Shown here in pieces: positions 12,001-35,353 of a stretch of DNA of 64,000 nt; positions within the stretch are counted from its first letter, which is position 1, and each line of letters begins with the position of its first letter. The DNA is taken from positions 434,001 to 498,000 of the forward strand of contig JBAJFE010000050.1 in the NCBI GenBank assembly GCA_037903355.1, read 5' to 3'. This stretch comes from Trichuris trichiura. Its lineage: Eukaryota; Nematoda; Enoplea; Trichinellida; Trichuridae. The notes beneath the pieces are model-generated. The model saw only the letters and a program-made list of their open reading frames with translations. It had not been told where the DNA came from and made no database searches. The position numbers and the translations under genes are program-made.

Positions 12001-14907
12001 AATTGTCCCCACTGCATTAGCATATGGCTATACTCTCTGTCGTCCGTAACTTTCGTGGTAGAAATTAGCATTTGGGATACGACTCGAGGATTCGGTTTCG
12101 GAAAACCGTTGTACAAAAGACCCTTTCTCCATCCGATCGGTTGGTCAAAGCCGTTTTCGTAGATCGGAGGAAGAAGACGCTTGAACGAAGTCAAACTTGA
12201 GCCCCACAACGGATGGGCAAAATTGTTGCACGACCCGTCGTAGCTTCTATACTTTCTGTGAAAACACATGTCCGAACAGGTGGGCATTTCTCGATGAATG
12301 TTGCAGCCCGTCAATTCGCTGATCAACGCTACGTGAGCAGCCGACAGTACGTGCGGATATTCAAACTGTCCCGACAAGTTGAAGTGCAATCCGCGAACCA
12401 CGTGCGACTGCACCAAGCTAAAAATTCAAAAAAAAAATCATTCTTCGGCCGTACAACCGAAAGCGGAACGATCTACCGACGTCTCTAATGTCAAATTGCA
12501 CATTCACCATTCAAAATTTTGAATTTTAAAAAATAGCTACCTGCGGATCACTTAAAGCATACTGTAACAATAATTCCAACAATAAACGTAGAAAAAATTG
12601 ACTTGCGACTTTACTGGATGCTCAGATGTTCTCAGGAACGGTTATTTGTTTTAAATTCAAACCTTTCAGACGCAAGCAACGCTTTTTGTCAATAAAGGTA
12701 AGCAAACGTTGATTAGAAAAAAGCAGGTTCCTTTCATACTGTAAAGGTTCGTAAACAACTTTTTTAAAAAAGAGCCTATGGACCTACCTTACAGTTTGCT
12801 CGTATATTTCGCGAGCTCGAGCTTGTTCAAGCGCGGCCGGTCCCGGATAACGAATTAAGGCCATTAATTCACCAGCACTCTTTGGTTCGTTGCTGTACAA
12901 CCTTTGTCTGGTCCAGTTGATGGCACGATCAACCTCGGTGGTCGCTTGCTGAACGGACTTGTGAATAAGGTCCGCGTCGATTGTTGGTTTTTGACCATGG
13001 CGACCTGTCGGGCTAACCAAACCGACCACCTCCAACTCTACGTCCACCGAAATGGCACCCACGTCATTGGTACCCTGACAAGTGTAAAAACCAGCGTCTT
13101 GAGGAGTGACGCCATGGACGTATAAAGTGCCTTGTGGGGTAACTTCAAAATGGCCTCTCACAACACGGATCGGATTACCGTTGAAAAGCCACGTTATTCT
13201 CGGCGTGGGATTGCCTGTTACTCGGCAAGGAAAGGAGGCGGTCCCGCCGGCCGTTATGGTCAAGCTGGACGGAGATTGTTGGAATTTGGGCGGCATATTT
13301 TGCCTGAGGTAAACATTTGCGCTCGCTTGGATTCTGCCCAAACGATTGGCGGCAAAGCACGTGTACTCGCCGGCGTCGTCCGGAGCCACCGAACTTATGG
13401 TCAAAACGGTGCCTGAAAAATCGACCGCTATACGCCGGCTCAACGGCAGCGTTCTTCCGTTCCTTGTCCAAACTATCGATGGCAACGGATAGCCGGTAGC
13501 TTCGCATTCCAAGCTAACTTTGGAACCCTCAACGGCTGCCACGTTTTGAGGCCTTATTTTGAACTGAGGCGCCGAACGAACTTGGAGAAAGGCTGTCGAG
13601 CTCGCTTGGCTGATCGTGTTTTCCGCCACGCATGTGTAAACGCCGCTATCCTTCAAGCCGGTCACCTGAATCAAAAGTATCTGACCTCCGGCTGTTATTC
13701 TGACGTGTCCAGTCTCCTTTATCAAGGCTCCATTCAGGAACCATTGGACTCTGGGTCGAGGATAGCCGCTAACACGACAAGTAAAGGTAACGCTTTCGCC
13801 TATGTCGGCATCTACGTTGACAGGGGGTTCGATGATCTTCACGCTGGCTTTGTCGGAACCATGGTGACCCCATTTTCCATTCGTCCTTTTGACTCGAGAC
13901 TTCGCTTCGCCCTTCAAGTCCTTAATAGTGCAACCGTAGCGGCTGCTTTTCCGGATTTCACCGAAAGGGTCGACGCCCTGATCAAATATAAGCAAGTGCC
14001 TATCGTCTACCACCCTATAGATGGAGCTGTTGTCGACATCTATCCGCTGACCGTCTTTGAGCCAAATAATTGTTTGGTCGCCGGGCTCCAACGGCGTATC
14101 CCATTGGCATTCCAAAAGAAGAGCATTTTTTTCAGTAACAGCGCTTTTCGCACTTCCGGCGAAACAATGGCTTCTCGATGCTACTTCGTAAACGGATATC
14201 CCATCCGTTGAGGATGCGTGGGTGGCGGCATCCGGAATTATTTTCAACCATCGATTCTGATTGACGACCTCCAAAATTAAGGCTATGCATTCGCAGTCGC
14301 AATGGACCATCCGCTCGTCCATACTAGCAACTCTGAGCTCTCTGGCTTTGCGAAGTGCTTTCCATAGGGACATTGGGTCCAAATGGTCGTTGTTTCGGAT
14401 GTCGAGCTGGCGAAGCTTTGGAGTCGAAGCGAACGTGTCCGGATGAACCGTTCTGAGCTCGTTGTCATTGAGAAAAAGATGCTCCAATTCAACAGCGCCC
14501 TTTAAGGTAAGTTCGTGAATGGTAGTTAGCGAGTTGTGACTCAAGTTGAGCATTTTCAAATTGGCAAGATCTTCAAAAGTGCCGTCCTCTATGTAGGCTA
14601 AACCATTGAGGCTCAAATGGAGGGCAGTGAGCTCGGATAGACCCTGAAAATCTTTTTTTCCAATGCTTTTAAATCGACTTGAACTCAGATCCAGATAGGC
14701 AGTGTCGCTTGTCACCTTTGGAATAGCTGCCAATGGTTTAAGGGAACAGACGACCTTTTTTGAACGACACGCGCAGCCGGGAGGGCAGAAAAAATTAGCA
14801 TATTTTTCCATACCATCCGCAAGGTTATCTTCTTGGCCGGCGGATCGATTGGAAAAGATAAGTAGGCTTAGAGCAGTTGTGTATAGAAGTGACCAACGTT
14901 GAGCCAT
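9021..14907 (-). CDS. Peroxidasin (LRR-Ig-haem peroxidase)
   Basis: A secreted haem peroxidase. The family forms the sulfilimine crosslinks of collagen IV in basement membrane. Exons on the minus strand: 14907-12788, 12417-11617, 11301-11039, 10354-9445 and 9225-9021. They total 4299 nt and 1432 residues. Signal peptide about 1-25; LRRNT (CPPGCACRSKKVVC) about 41-54; LRRs to about 180 and an LRRCT; one divergent Ig-like domain (about 255-345); three clear I-set Ig domains (about 355-640, with YTCVAEN, YTCFAAN and YTCQGTN). The peroxidase domain follows, with the distal-His motif QWGQFLDHDLT, DYRANEQ, MHTLWMRQHNRLA and proximal FRFGHTLI. The tail WQQCCEDGC matches vertebrate peroxidasin, and the last exon is basic and heptad-like. 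A C-terminal VWC domain is absent. The gene lies 1.47 kb downstream of Mi-2 on the same strand. Confidence 0.95.
10355..11038 (-). other. Intron 4 of peroxidasin (684 bp)
   Basis: The largest intron of the gene, from CTAG/GTAACC to CCCTATAG/GTATG. The interior (about 10680-11020) is strongly A-rich on the plus strand, with AATAAAG and AAAGTA runs, and contains TACAGTA. I see no gene in it. Codon phase is preserved across it (PKVLG-MKKLGEYKGYDP). Confidence 0.8.
12418..12787 (-). other. Intron 1 of peroxidasin (370 bp)
   Basis: Separates the LRR/Ig-coding exon from the peroxidase-coding exons, joining EIYEQTVS to LVQSHVV. It contains one copy of the dispersed pair GCAGGTTCCTTT followed by TACTGTAA (about 12724-12744). 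Otherwise it is AT-rich and featureless. Confidence 0.75.
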
Positions 14908-16373
14908 AACGAAAAATGATGCCGTAAGTGTAAGGCTGAGAAAAAAGCGCTACTGCGCCTTGCAGAGAAGAGAGAGACTAACACAACGGGACGGCAAAAT
15001 CAGCTAATGCGCAAATCGCTGGCACACATGCGCTATGCAGCCCTTCCAAGAGCACGTAGCACACACTGATGGACATCGGCAGGCGCGCCGCTATTAGTTT
15101 TCGACGGCAAAAGAAAGCAGCATACTTACGAAGCGCATTTCAATGATGTCCAGACGACGCCTCTTTGAATTTAATGGCCGTCGCTTCGTTACGCGGATTG
15201 AACTAGGATTGGCAGCCATTTCAAAGATCGTAGACGGAAATGGTGCCTAAAAAATGAAAAAGACCATTGCATCACTGAGCAACGAGCTTAAGACAATATA
15301 AGCAAATCTAAAATGGCAATCGTAATTTTCGAGAACGAATTAGGGATAAAAAGAAAGCTTAAAAAGAGGAGATTAAGTGTTCATTTTGAAAAGTACAATT
15401 TTGAATAATTTTACCTTAAGAACTATTTACGCTTAAGTTCGGAGGGCAGCGGCTTAAGCGTACGAACGACAGGTTAGCCGAACAGCGCGGAAAGGAAACT
15501 TCAAAAGCTTCGGATAGCTTCGCTGGCAAAAATTTCAAATTCATAGGTTTTAAGACAATGGAAAAAAACATCTGCTTAAAACTGCAATGAATAAATAATA
15601 CGAACAGGCTAAACTAAAAATTCAACCACTGTTCTACTGACAAACTTCAAAGCGAAGCTGTCCGGCCGGCTGCTGCTGCGTAAAACGCAAAGCGTAATCG
15701 AGAAATTTAAAATTTCAAAAGTACAGTATTCCTAAGGGGAAATCAGGTACGCGGACGACAACATTCAAACATTACTGATTGGAAAAAAGTAAACCGCAGC
15801 GTTCGATCGACAATCTATTAGTTTAACGCAACATATAAAATTATGAGTTCATATAATGCCGTTTTCTTAACTATGTAGCGCGAAGTTCGCCCTACTGCAA
15901 AGTAACAAAAGACAGCAACAGCAGTTCTTCGCTATCGCGAATTTAAAAAAACAAATCTCGATGGACGTCGTTATTATAATATTTGCATATTTCTTCGAAA
16001 AGCGTAAAGAAATTCAGCTTACCTTCATAACAATGCCTTCGCTGCAACGCCGACGAGTGAACAATGATCGTATGCAAATTTCTGCACCGTTAAATCTTGT
16101 TTACAAAAAAAGAAAATTTGAACGAAAGAAAAGCAAGTGGACGAATGGAAGAAAAAAATACGTTTACTCGCGCCGTACGGAGAAGGGAACCATCGGCTGG
16201 CTGTGTGAACGTCACCGATAAAACGAGAAATACAAAGAAAAAGAAGGAAAGAATGGATAAGCGCGCGGGCGATCGGCGGGAATGAAAAAAAATTGAAATA
16301 ACCGCGCCAACGCAAAAACTGATGAATATATACTGCAACGCGGGCGCTACGCGCGCGCGCGCGCGGCTGCAGG
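14908..16373 (-). other. Upstream region of peroxidasin / downstream of Mi-2
   Basis: Intergenic, 1466 bp, between two minus-strand genes. It must contain the peroxidasin promoter and 5' UTR and the Mi-2 3' UTR. An alternating GC tract at about 16347-16366 lies within 30 bp of the Mi-2 stop codon. Overlapping open frames at 15961-16393 on both strands are short and lysine- or serine-rich without domain features, and I do not call them. Confidence 0.6.
16347..16366. repeat. Alternating GC tract
   Basis: An alternating purine-pyrimidine run (GCGCGCGCGCGCG with short flanks) just downstream of the Mi-2 stop codon, in its presumed 3' UTR. Such tracts can adopt Z-DNA. Here it may simply be a microsatellite. 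Confidence 0.7.
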
Positions 16374-29556
<13,183 letters not shown>

Positions 29557-30396
29557 GGCGAAAAGGTGATGAACAAAGGCGTCCACCGACAACACAACGA
29601 CTACGACTACGACGACGGACGACCAAGCAGCGGTAATGCAACAAGATGATGATCAGGTCAAAAATTGTCCTTTGTCACGAGCCGGTCGGCTGAGCGAAAG
29701 AGGCTGCGATCAATCAGCACAACCAGTGATTCCTCCTGACAAGAAGGTGAATTGTTTGTTACAACGATCAATAACGGATATATCCAATTCGCTCCAAGCG
29801 GCGCCACGACGATATGCGGCAACGATGCCCAAAATTGGGCAAAGTCAAGCCAACCGAACGAAGCGTACACAAATTGGGGCAGAGACAATTTACCCGACAC
29901 CACTTTTCTTTTTCCGAGCGCCAGCAGCAGCAGCAGCAGAGCAGCGCGCGCCGCCGATTCAACAATGATGAAAGCAAAATGAAAAATCGCCCTCGACCCA
30001 CCTGAAGGAAGTGCCAAGCGACAACAGCGCCACCAACAAAAAGCGTAGGACAAACGGTGACCCAACGTTCGAGCCAATCGTCGGGTGAAGAGTTTTAAGT
30101 GTGACGTGGCAGAGATGGGCTTGCGCTAGCAGCAGGCCAACATCCGAAAGATTTGTGAATCTGCTAAGCCTGAGAATCACTAATGGCCGAGGGAAAAAAT
30201 CTAAACTTGGGACGACGAAATTGACATTTCCGCCTAAGCCCTCATTGGCGCCCTGCCTAGCTTGTATTTCCGGTAAAGTTCAAGCGTCGACATGCTAAAG
30301 TCGCAAGTCAAAATACTAACTTAATGTCAACTTTTCTGGCGTCGCTAAGGCGACCAAACGAGTCAACCGAGGTTGGCGGCTCGTTGGCAAGATTAT
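29557..30396. other. Upstream region of Mi-2
   Basis: The presumed bidirectional promoter region between Mi-2 (-) and the weak ORF pair at 30397 (+). Several overlapping open frames (for example 29636-29968 and 29658-30077) are compositionally odd and contradict each other on both strands, so I call no gene. CAGCAGCAGCAG occurs at about 29920-29940. Confidence 0.5.
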
Positions 30397-30697
30397 ATGA
30401 GGCGAAACGAAATTTGGAAAAAAGAAAATATACCCAGCTCTCACCTCGACCAGCATAAGCGTACATTCGGCGCGCCCGTACGAAATGGCAAGCGCGAGAG
30501 CAAAACAGAAGCGTACCTTAAAGATTTTCAAGTATTGCTTACTGTAGGTAAGGTGCTGCCCAAGCAGGACGATTAATGCGACGCCAAATTTATTGCAATG
30601 AATTGCGCAGCTTTTAGCTTGTTCGAAACGTAACCAGTCTGTTGCGAGCGCAACAACGTCTCCGTTTCCTTGCTGCGCGTACTTTAACAACGCTTGA
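30397..30697 (+). CDS. Hypothetical two-exon ORF, 76 residues
   Basis: Not a family I recognise. Exon 30397-30547 (beginning MRRNEIWKKENIPSSHLDQH) ends at GTAG/GTAAGG. A 70-bp intron ends in GCAGCTTTTAG, and exon 30618-30697 closes in phase at TGA. The codon phase, a good donor and a typical intron length favour a real gene. Against it, a 138-codon open frame exists on the opposite strand (30316-30732), and another plus frame from 30322 (MSTFLASLRRPNES) is also open over the first exon. The first exon may extend upstream or have a different start. It is divergent from Mi-2. Confidence 0.33.
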
Positions 30698-33594
30698 TTC
30701 ATAACGGCTACCTTAGGCCGCCAAGGCGCCATTAATAACTGCGTACTCGCGTATCATAACTGACTTTATTTAAGGGTTGTAAGCTTACTAAGAAACACGA
30801 ATTTGCATTTATGCAGTAGACAGCGCTTATTTTCAATCTACGCGCGAAGCGAAGGTGCATTTTATGCATACCTCAGCGATTATGACTGTAAAAACGTTCA
30901 TTAAAATATGAGCAGCATTTCTTTAAAATGATAGGTCTGTCACGTTTGCTCTCCTGGACTTTAACTCTCATAAATAACGGACAAGTTTACGCATAGCTAT
31001 ACAACATTTGTTGCTTGACAGGTAGGTGAATTATAAATTCTTAAGCAGGTCATTGCTCAGTAGCCCTGCGGCGTAGTAGCGATGGTATAGCAACTTACTT
31101 GCTAATTGTACTTGCTGTCCCATTGATTCGCGTCAAGTTAATGCCGGCTCACGCTCGATCATAAATTATTCAGCTTTGCCGTTTGTGACTTCGCTCCGTA
31201 ACGGCTGAAAGATCATTTCGCTTTGGTGGATGACCAGCTATCGCTTCGCTATTCCTAAGACCGTTTGGGAATTTTGAATAGTTGTTCAATTTGAGAAAAT
31301 GGTCATTTTCGTACAACTGTTGCTTACTGTAAGCGGTAATCAAGTGTCCGAACGAAAAATTCAATAGACAAGTCGAAAATGCCTGCAAAGCGACTGTAAA
31401 AAATTTAGAAAACCAAAACCGGAGGATAGCCGGTTGCGCAAACAGCAAAATTCACCAATTCGAACAAAAAATGTTTGAAGAGTTTCTTGACCGAACTGCA
31501 GAACTGCAGCCATAATATTACGACGAAATATTGTGACATGTCATGTTCATGAGGGAAGATGGCCTTTTAGTATTTTAAAATACAGCTACTACCGGAGCGT
31601 TTTTTGTCGTAAAAAATTTGGTCTGTGTTTATGAATTTTGAATATTCGATGTTTCTTGCCGCGTCGATAGTTACGCGTACGTCTTAGGGCGTTTTGTTGG
31701 TTTTTCTTTCGACGTACTCTGTAATTACATGAAACCAACGACTTCCGTTCAATAAAGGCAAAGTAATTTGGTTCCAAGAGGGGCGAAATTTTAAGCCGCT
31801 GCTCTGCTTCTTCCCTAATAACCGCTTATCCACCCTTCCCGAGTGTATTTCTTTCGTTTAATTACAGTGCGCAGTGAAAAAGTAGGGAAAATACCGCGAA
31901 ACGCTTTTGCATGAAAACTGTATCCACGGAAATTAGCAATTAATATTAACAAAACTAGAAGCTTTATTTCTTGGCTATTTTGAACAATGTAAACAGTTCT
32001 TAATGTCGGTGCGTCACAGGGGCAGTTTTTCTAACCAGCTAAATTCTTAGAAAGCAAAACTATCCGTGCTGAAATACTACGAGCAGAGGGATACTGTTTC
32101 TAATTTGCCGATGCTTGGAACAGCATAAAACTCGGTAAAGATGGATGAATTATAATAAAATTCCGCTTTCGAGCAATACGTAGCTAAAAATTGACTGGAT
32201 TTTTCGGCGCACTACAAAAACGTTTTTACTACTAGAAAATGATATTTCAAATTCTACTGCCAACTACAAAAGCATATCGTACTTTAAAAAATGGCGATTT
32301 ACTCTGCGGTTTCGTTTCCGTAGGCGACTTTTTAAAAAATGGTTTTGCAGTTTTAGAATTAAAGTTCGGGTCTCAGGTTTTGCTCGCGTTGCCCTAACGA
32401 CGTTTACCAAGCTGTAGTTGTGCAGCCTTTGGTTAAAATTAGAATCTTTTCTTAAAATTTATAGAAAAAACTTAATTTAATTAGCAACTAGTTGAACTAC
32501 GCAGCTGAGTTTTTTATGAGCAAAATAATGGGCGAAAAACAGCGCTAAGCAAATGCCGGTAATCATTCGAATAGCAAAGGAACCTGCATACAGTTTATAA
32601 AATTTGAACAAGTATAATTTAGCTTCAGTAGTACGGTGGCATTTTACTGCCTTCAGGTTCCAAAGGCAAAGCTCGTTTTTCGAAATCAGTACGGGCGATA
32701 CATAATGATCAGGCTGTAAATCGCCGCAGCACTACGAAAAAGGAACAATCAAAAAGGCTAATTTTTACAACGCGCGCAAAAAAAATTCACTACGCCGAGT
32801 ACTGTAAACTGGCAGTACAAATCCGTATTTAAAAAGTGAATAGAAATTTGTATATTGCTTTTTTTCGAGCAGAGGAAAGCCTAGAGTAGCTTATTCTGCA
32901 TTGAGAAAGTTTTCGAAAAGGAATTTATTTTTTTCCATTTTGGTAGCAGTAGTTTTTATTCGTAAGCCGGAAAGTCAGCTACAATTATCTTTGGAAGCTT
33001 AATTCATTTGGTTTCTTGTTCTGTTGTCAGAAGGCTTCCTTTCCTGGGCAGCTAAATACCGGATCGTACTTGATTGCTAATTCCTTACAGTAAGCAATTT
33101 TAAAACTTTTAAGCTTGCTTCCGTTCTAACAAACGGTGGGAATAACTGTGAATATAGAAAAACTGTAAACGGTAAAAAGTCGAGAAAATTTTTCGCCTCA
33201 AATTTATGCCTCAGTAGCAGCCTATTGTTAGTCATTGATTGTCTTCATCCATTATGCGTTATCGCTTAACATGTTTTGCGGCTTAGACTCGAGTGTTTTA
33301 TAAAGTAAAACTACAGTAGAAATTCGATTATTTCTATTCGCCGAAGAGAATAACAAACTTACAGAAAATTAGCGGTGCGCAAGTTGTTACTTCTTAGAAA
33401 ACTACTTTAGCATTTTTAAAATGCTACATACGCCTGTCCGTTGCTTTCAAACGTTTATCAGTCATTCTCGGAACAAACTACGTTCGCTCCAATATTACAG
33501 AATCACATTTAAACTTGACTATCAGTTATAACCTCATTACAGAAGGCATTTCAACTTTTCGAGCTTTTCATACGCCTTGGCGAATGTGATGTAA
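30698..33594. other. Intergenic, about 2.9 kb
   Basis: No supportable coding sequence. The open frames at 31170-31448 and 31589-31777 (both minus) are short and unremarkable. One GGAACCTGCATACAG motif is at about 32578, and several TACTGTA/TACAGTA heptamers are present (31324, 32804, 33087). The right end should contain the UVSSA promoter. Confidence 0.6.
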
Positions 33595-35117
33595 ATGGAA
33601 CAAAAGCCAAGCTCAAATGAAAGAAAGGACGTTCTGATAGGAACGCTATGGCGTCTTTGTCACGGCAAAAAAACTATGCACGAACATGATTTATTAAATC
33701 TAGAAACAATGTGTGAAGACAGCCAAAAGTCATCTGCAGCCGCTTGCAAGTATCTGCTTGATACGCTTACCAAGGCACCAAAGATGGCCAAGCGTCGAGC
33801 CTTGGAAGTTACGGATATTTTGTTTGCAAAGTCGCTTCGTTTCAGGGAGGAAGTTCTCGGCTCCGTGCTGGTACGTTGCAAAGACGGAACGTTATCTTTG
33901 CCTGTGAGCATTATATTGCAGCTTTTTGTTCAAAAGACGGTCGGAAAACCTATTCACAAGCGTCAGCAAGACGAGCGAATCGCGTCCGTCGCCCGTACAG
34001 AGCTCGAAAGCCTGGCATTGCCAATCTTTCACAAATGGATAGAACAGTTTGAGGAAAGGCACCCGAAGTTGCTTGTGTTGAAAAAATACTTGGAAGCTTG
34101 CTCCGCGGTTTGCATTTTTTCGAAATTTTAAAAAAGCTCGCTAAGTTTAATGCATACCGACCCCTACCGTAGGTACCTACCTTTGCTTCATATTCATAAT
34201 GAGCCATTTCAAATTTTTAATTTTTTTTATTTGTTCCGGGTGTTGCGAGCCCTCAGCGACTTGCTATCAAGGCTGCCTTAGGCGCATCCTATTTAAAACA
34301 TAAATGTTAACTTGTTAGGATGAAACAAGCTGTATTTCGAGAATTTAAAATGAATACAGTATGATTTAAAAATTTTCTGATTAGCAGGTTAAATCCAATT
34401 GTTTACAGAAGTGCACGAGAAAATTGCCGTCAGCCAAGCAAGGAAGCTCGCAAGTGCCCGATTTTCGTGCCCAGAACGCGACGCTTAAAGCTCAGCTTTT
34501 CGAAAGAAGCAAAACACAATTTAACGGTAAGTACACTTGACTATTTCATTTTCCGTTTTGCTGCAATGAGCTGCTTAGCGCGAGAAAGTTTGCGCGAAAT
34601 TTTAAGTTGTTCAGGGTGATGTATAGTTGCGCAAATCAATACTACATTCAGAAATAGAGTTCCCGCAAGAAAGTTATTTGCAGAACTGTACTCCAAAGTG
34701 AAGTTAGCCGTAGTCAGCCTGGATAACGCGATGAACCTTTTGGTCCCTTCGCTTGAATTGGGCGAACAGTCTTCGGCTGAAGTCAGTAAGCCTTCGGCAA
34801 GCGTTACGGGGGCAAACGTTCCGGTGACAATAAGGCTTCAATTGCAAAAAACGGAAGTGGCGAAGACTGCGGACAACAATGATTTGATTAAAAATGCAAC
34901 AGGTCTTTATCAACAGATCAGAACGGGCTATCAACCGGCTGTTCATAGTATGATCATTCAACTACGTCGATCGAGCTGTACACAAGATTTATGCGCAAAG
35001 GCGGAACAGTTGTTGTCAGAAATGACGTCAGTGGTCAACAAGTTTTCCGAAGTCGAATTCGTATCCGATTCGGAGTTCGAAAGCGACTCCGACCTTGAAG
35101 ATGTTCCGTCCACTTGA
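33595..35117 (+). CDS. UVSSA homologue, C-terminally short
   Basis: UV-stimulated scaffold protein A recruits TFIIH to stalled RNA polymerase II in transcription-coupled repair. Exons 33595-34107, 34409-34526 and 34684-35117 give 1065 nt and 354 residues. The N-terminal part aligns with the helical VHS-like domain: LNLETMCEDSQKSSAAACKY, ALEVTDILFAKSLRFREEV and a KWIEQFEERHPKL helix (human LKKICKSSEEQ, FQIVEELFVRSHQFR, GWNEKFGEAYKKL). The last exon has LDNAMNLLVP, a second helical stretch, then an acidic end (SDSEFESDSDLEDVPST) where human UVSSA has its TFIIH-binding acidic motif. The conserved C-terminal DUF2043 half of the roughly 700-residue human protein is missing. It converges on the BAZ2-type gene, with stops 236 bp apart. 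Confidence 0.72.
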
Positions 35118-35353
35118 CGATGGTCAATGCAACATTCATTTGTTCCAATTTTTTAAAAGTAAAAGAGTAAAGCAACAAAACGGCACAATATTTAAAAGTT
35201 CACCCGTCTTCGACATTCGCTTAGGAGACAGAGAGAGAGAGTTGTACACAGCGGTTCTATCGCAATGTTAAAGCACAACATAACGAACGCGCACATGTGC
35301 GAACGGAAATACGACCATTCAAACTGTGGATGGGCACAATGCCAAATGGCCAT

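Noticed and set aside
13546..14211. 221-codon plus-strand open frame
   Set aside because: It lies entirely antisense to the LRR/Ig exon of peroxidasin, whose minus-strand reading has clear domains; the plus frame has no recognisable features.
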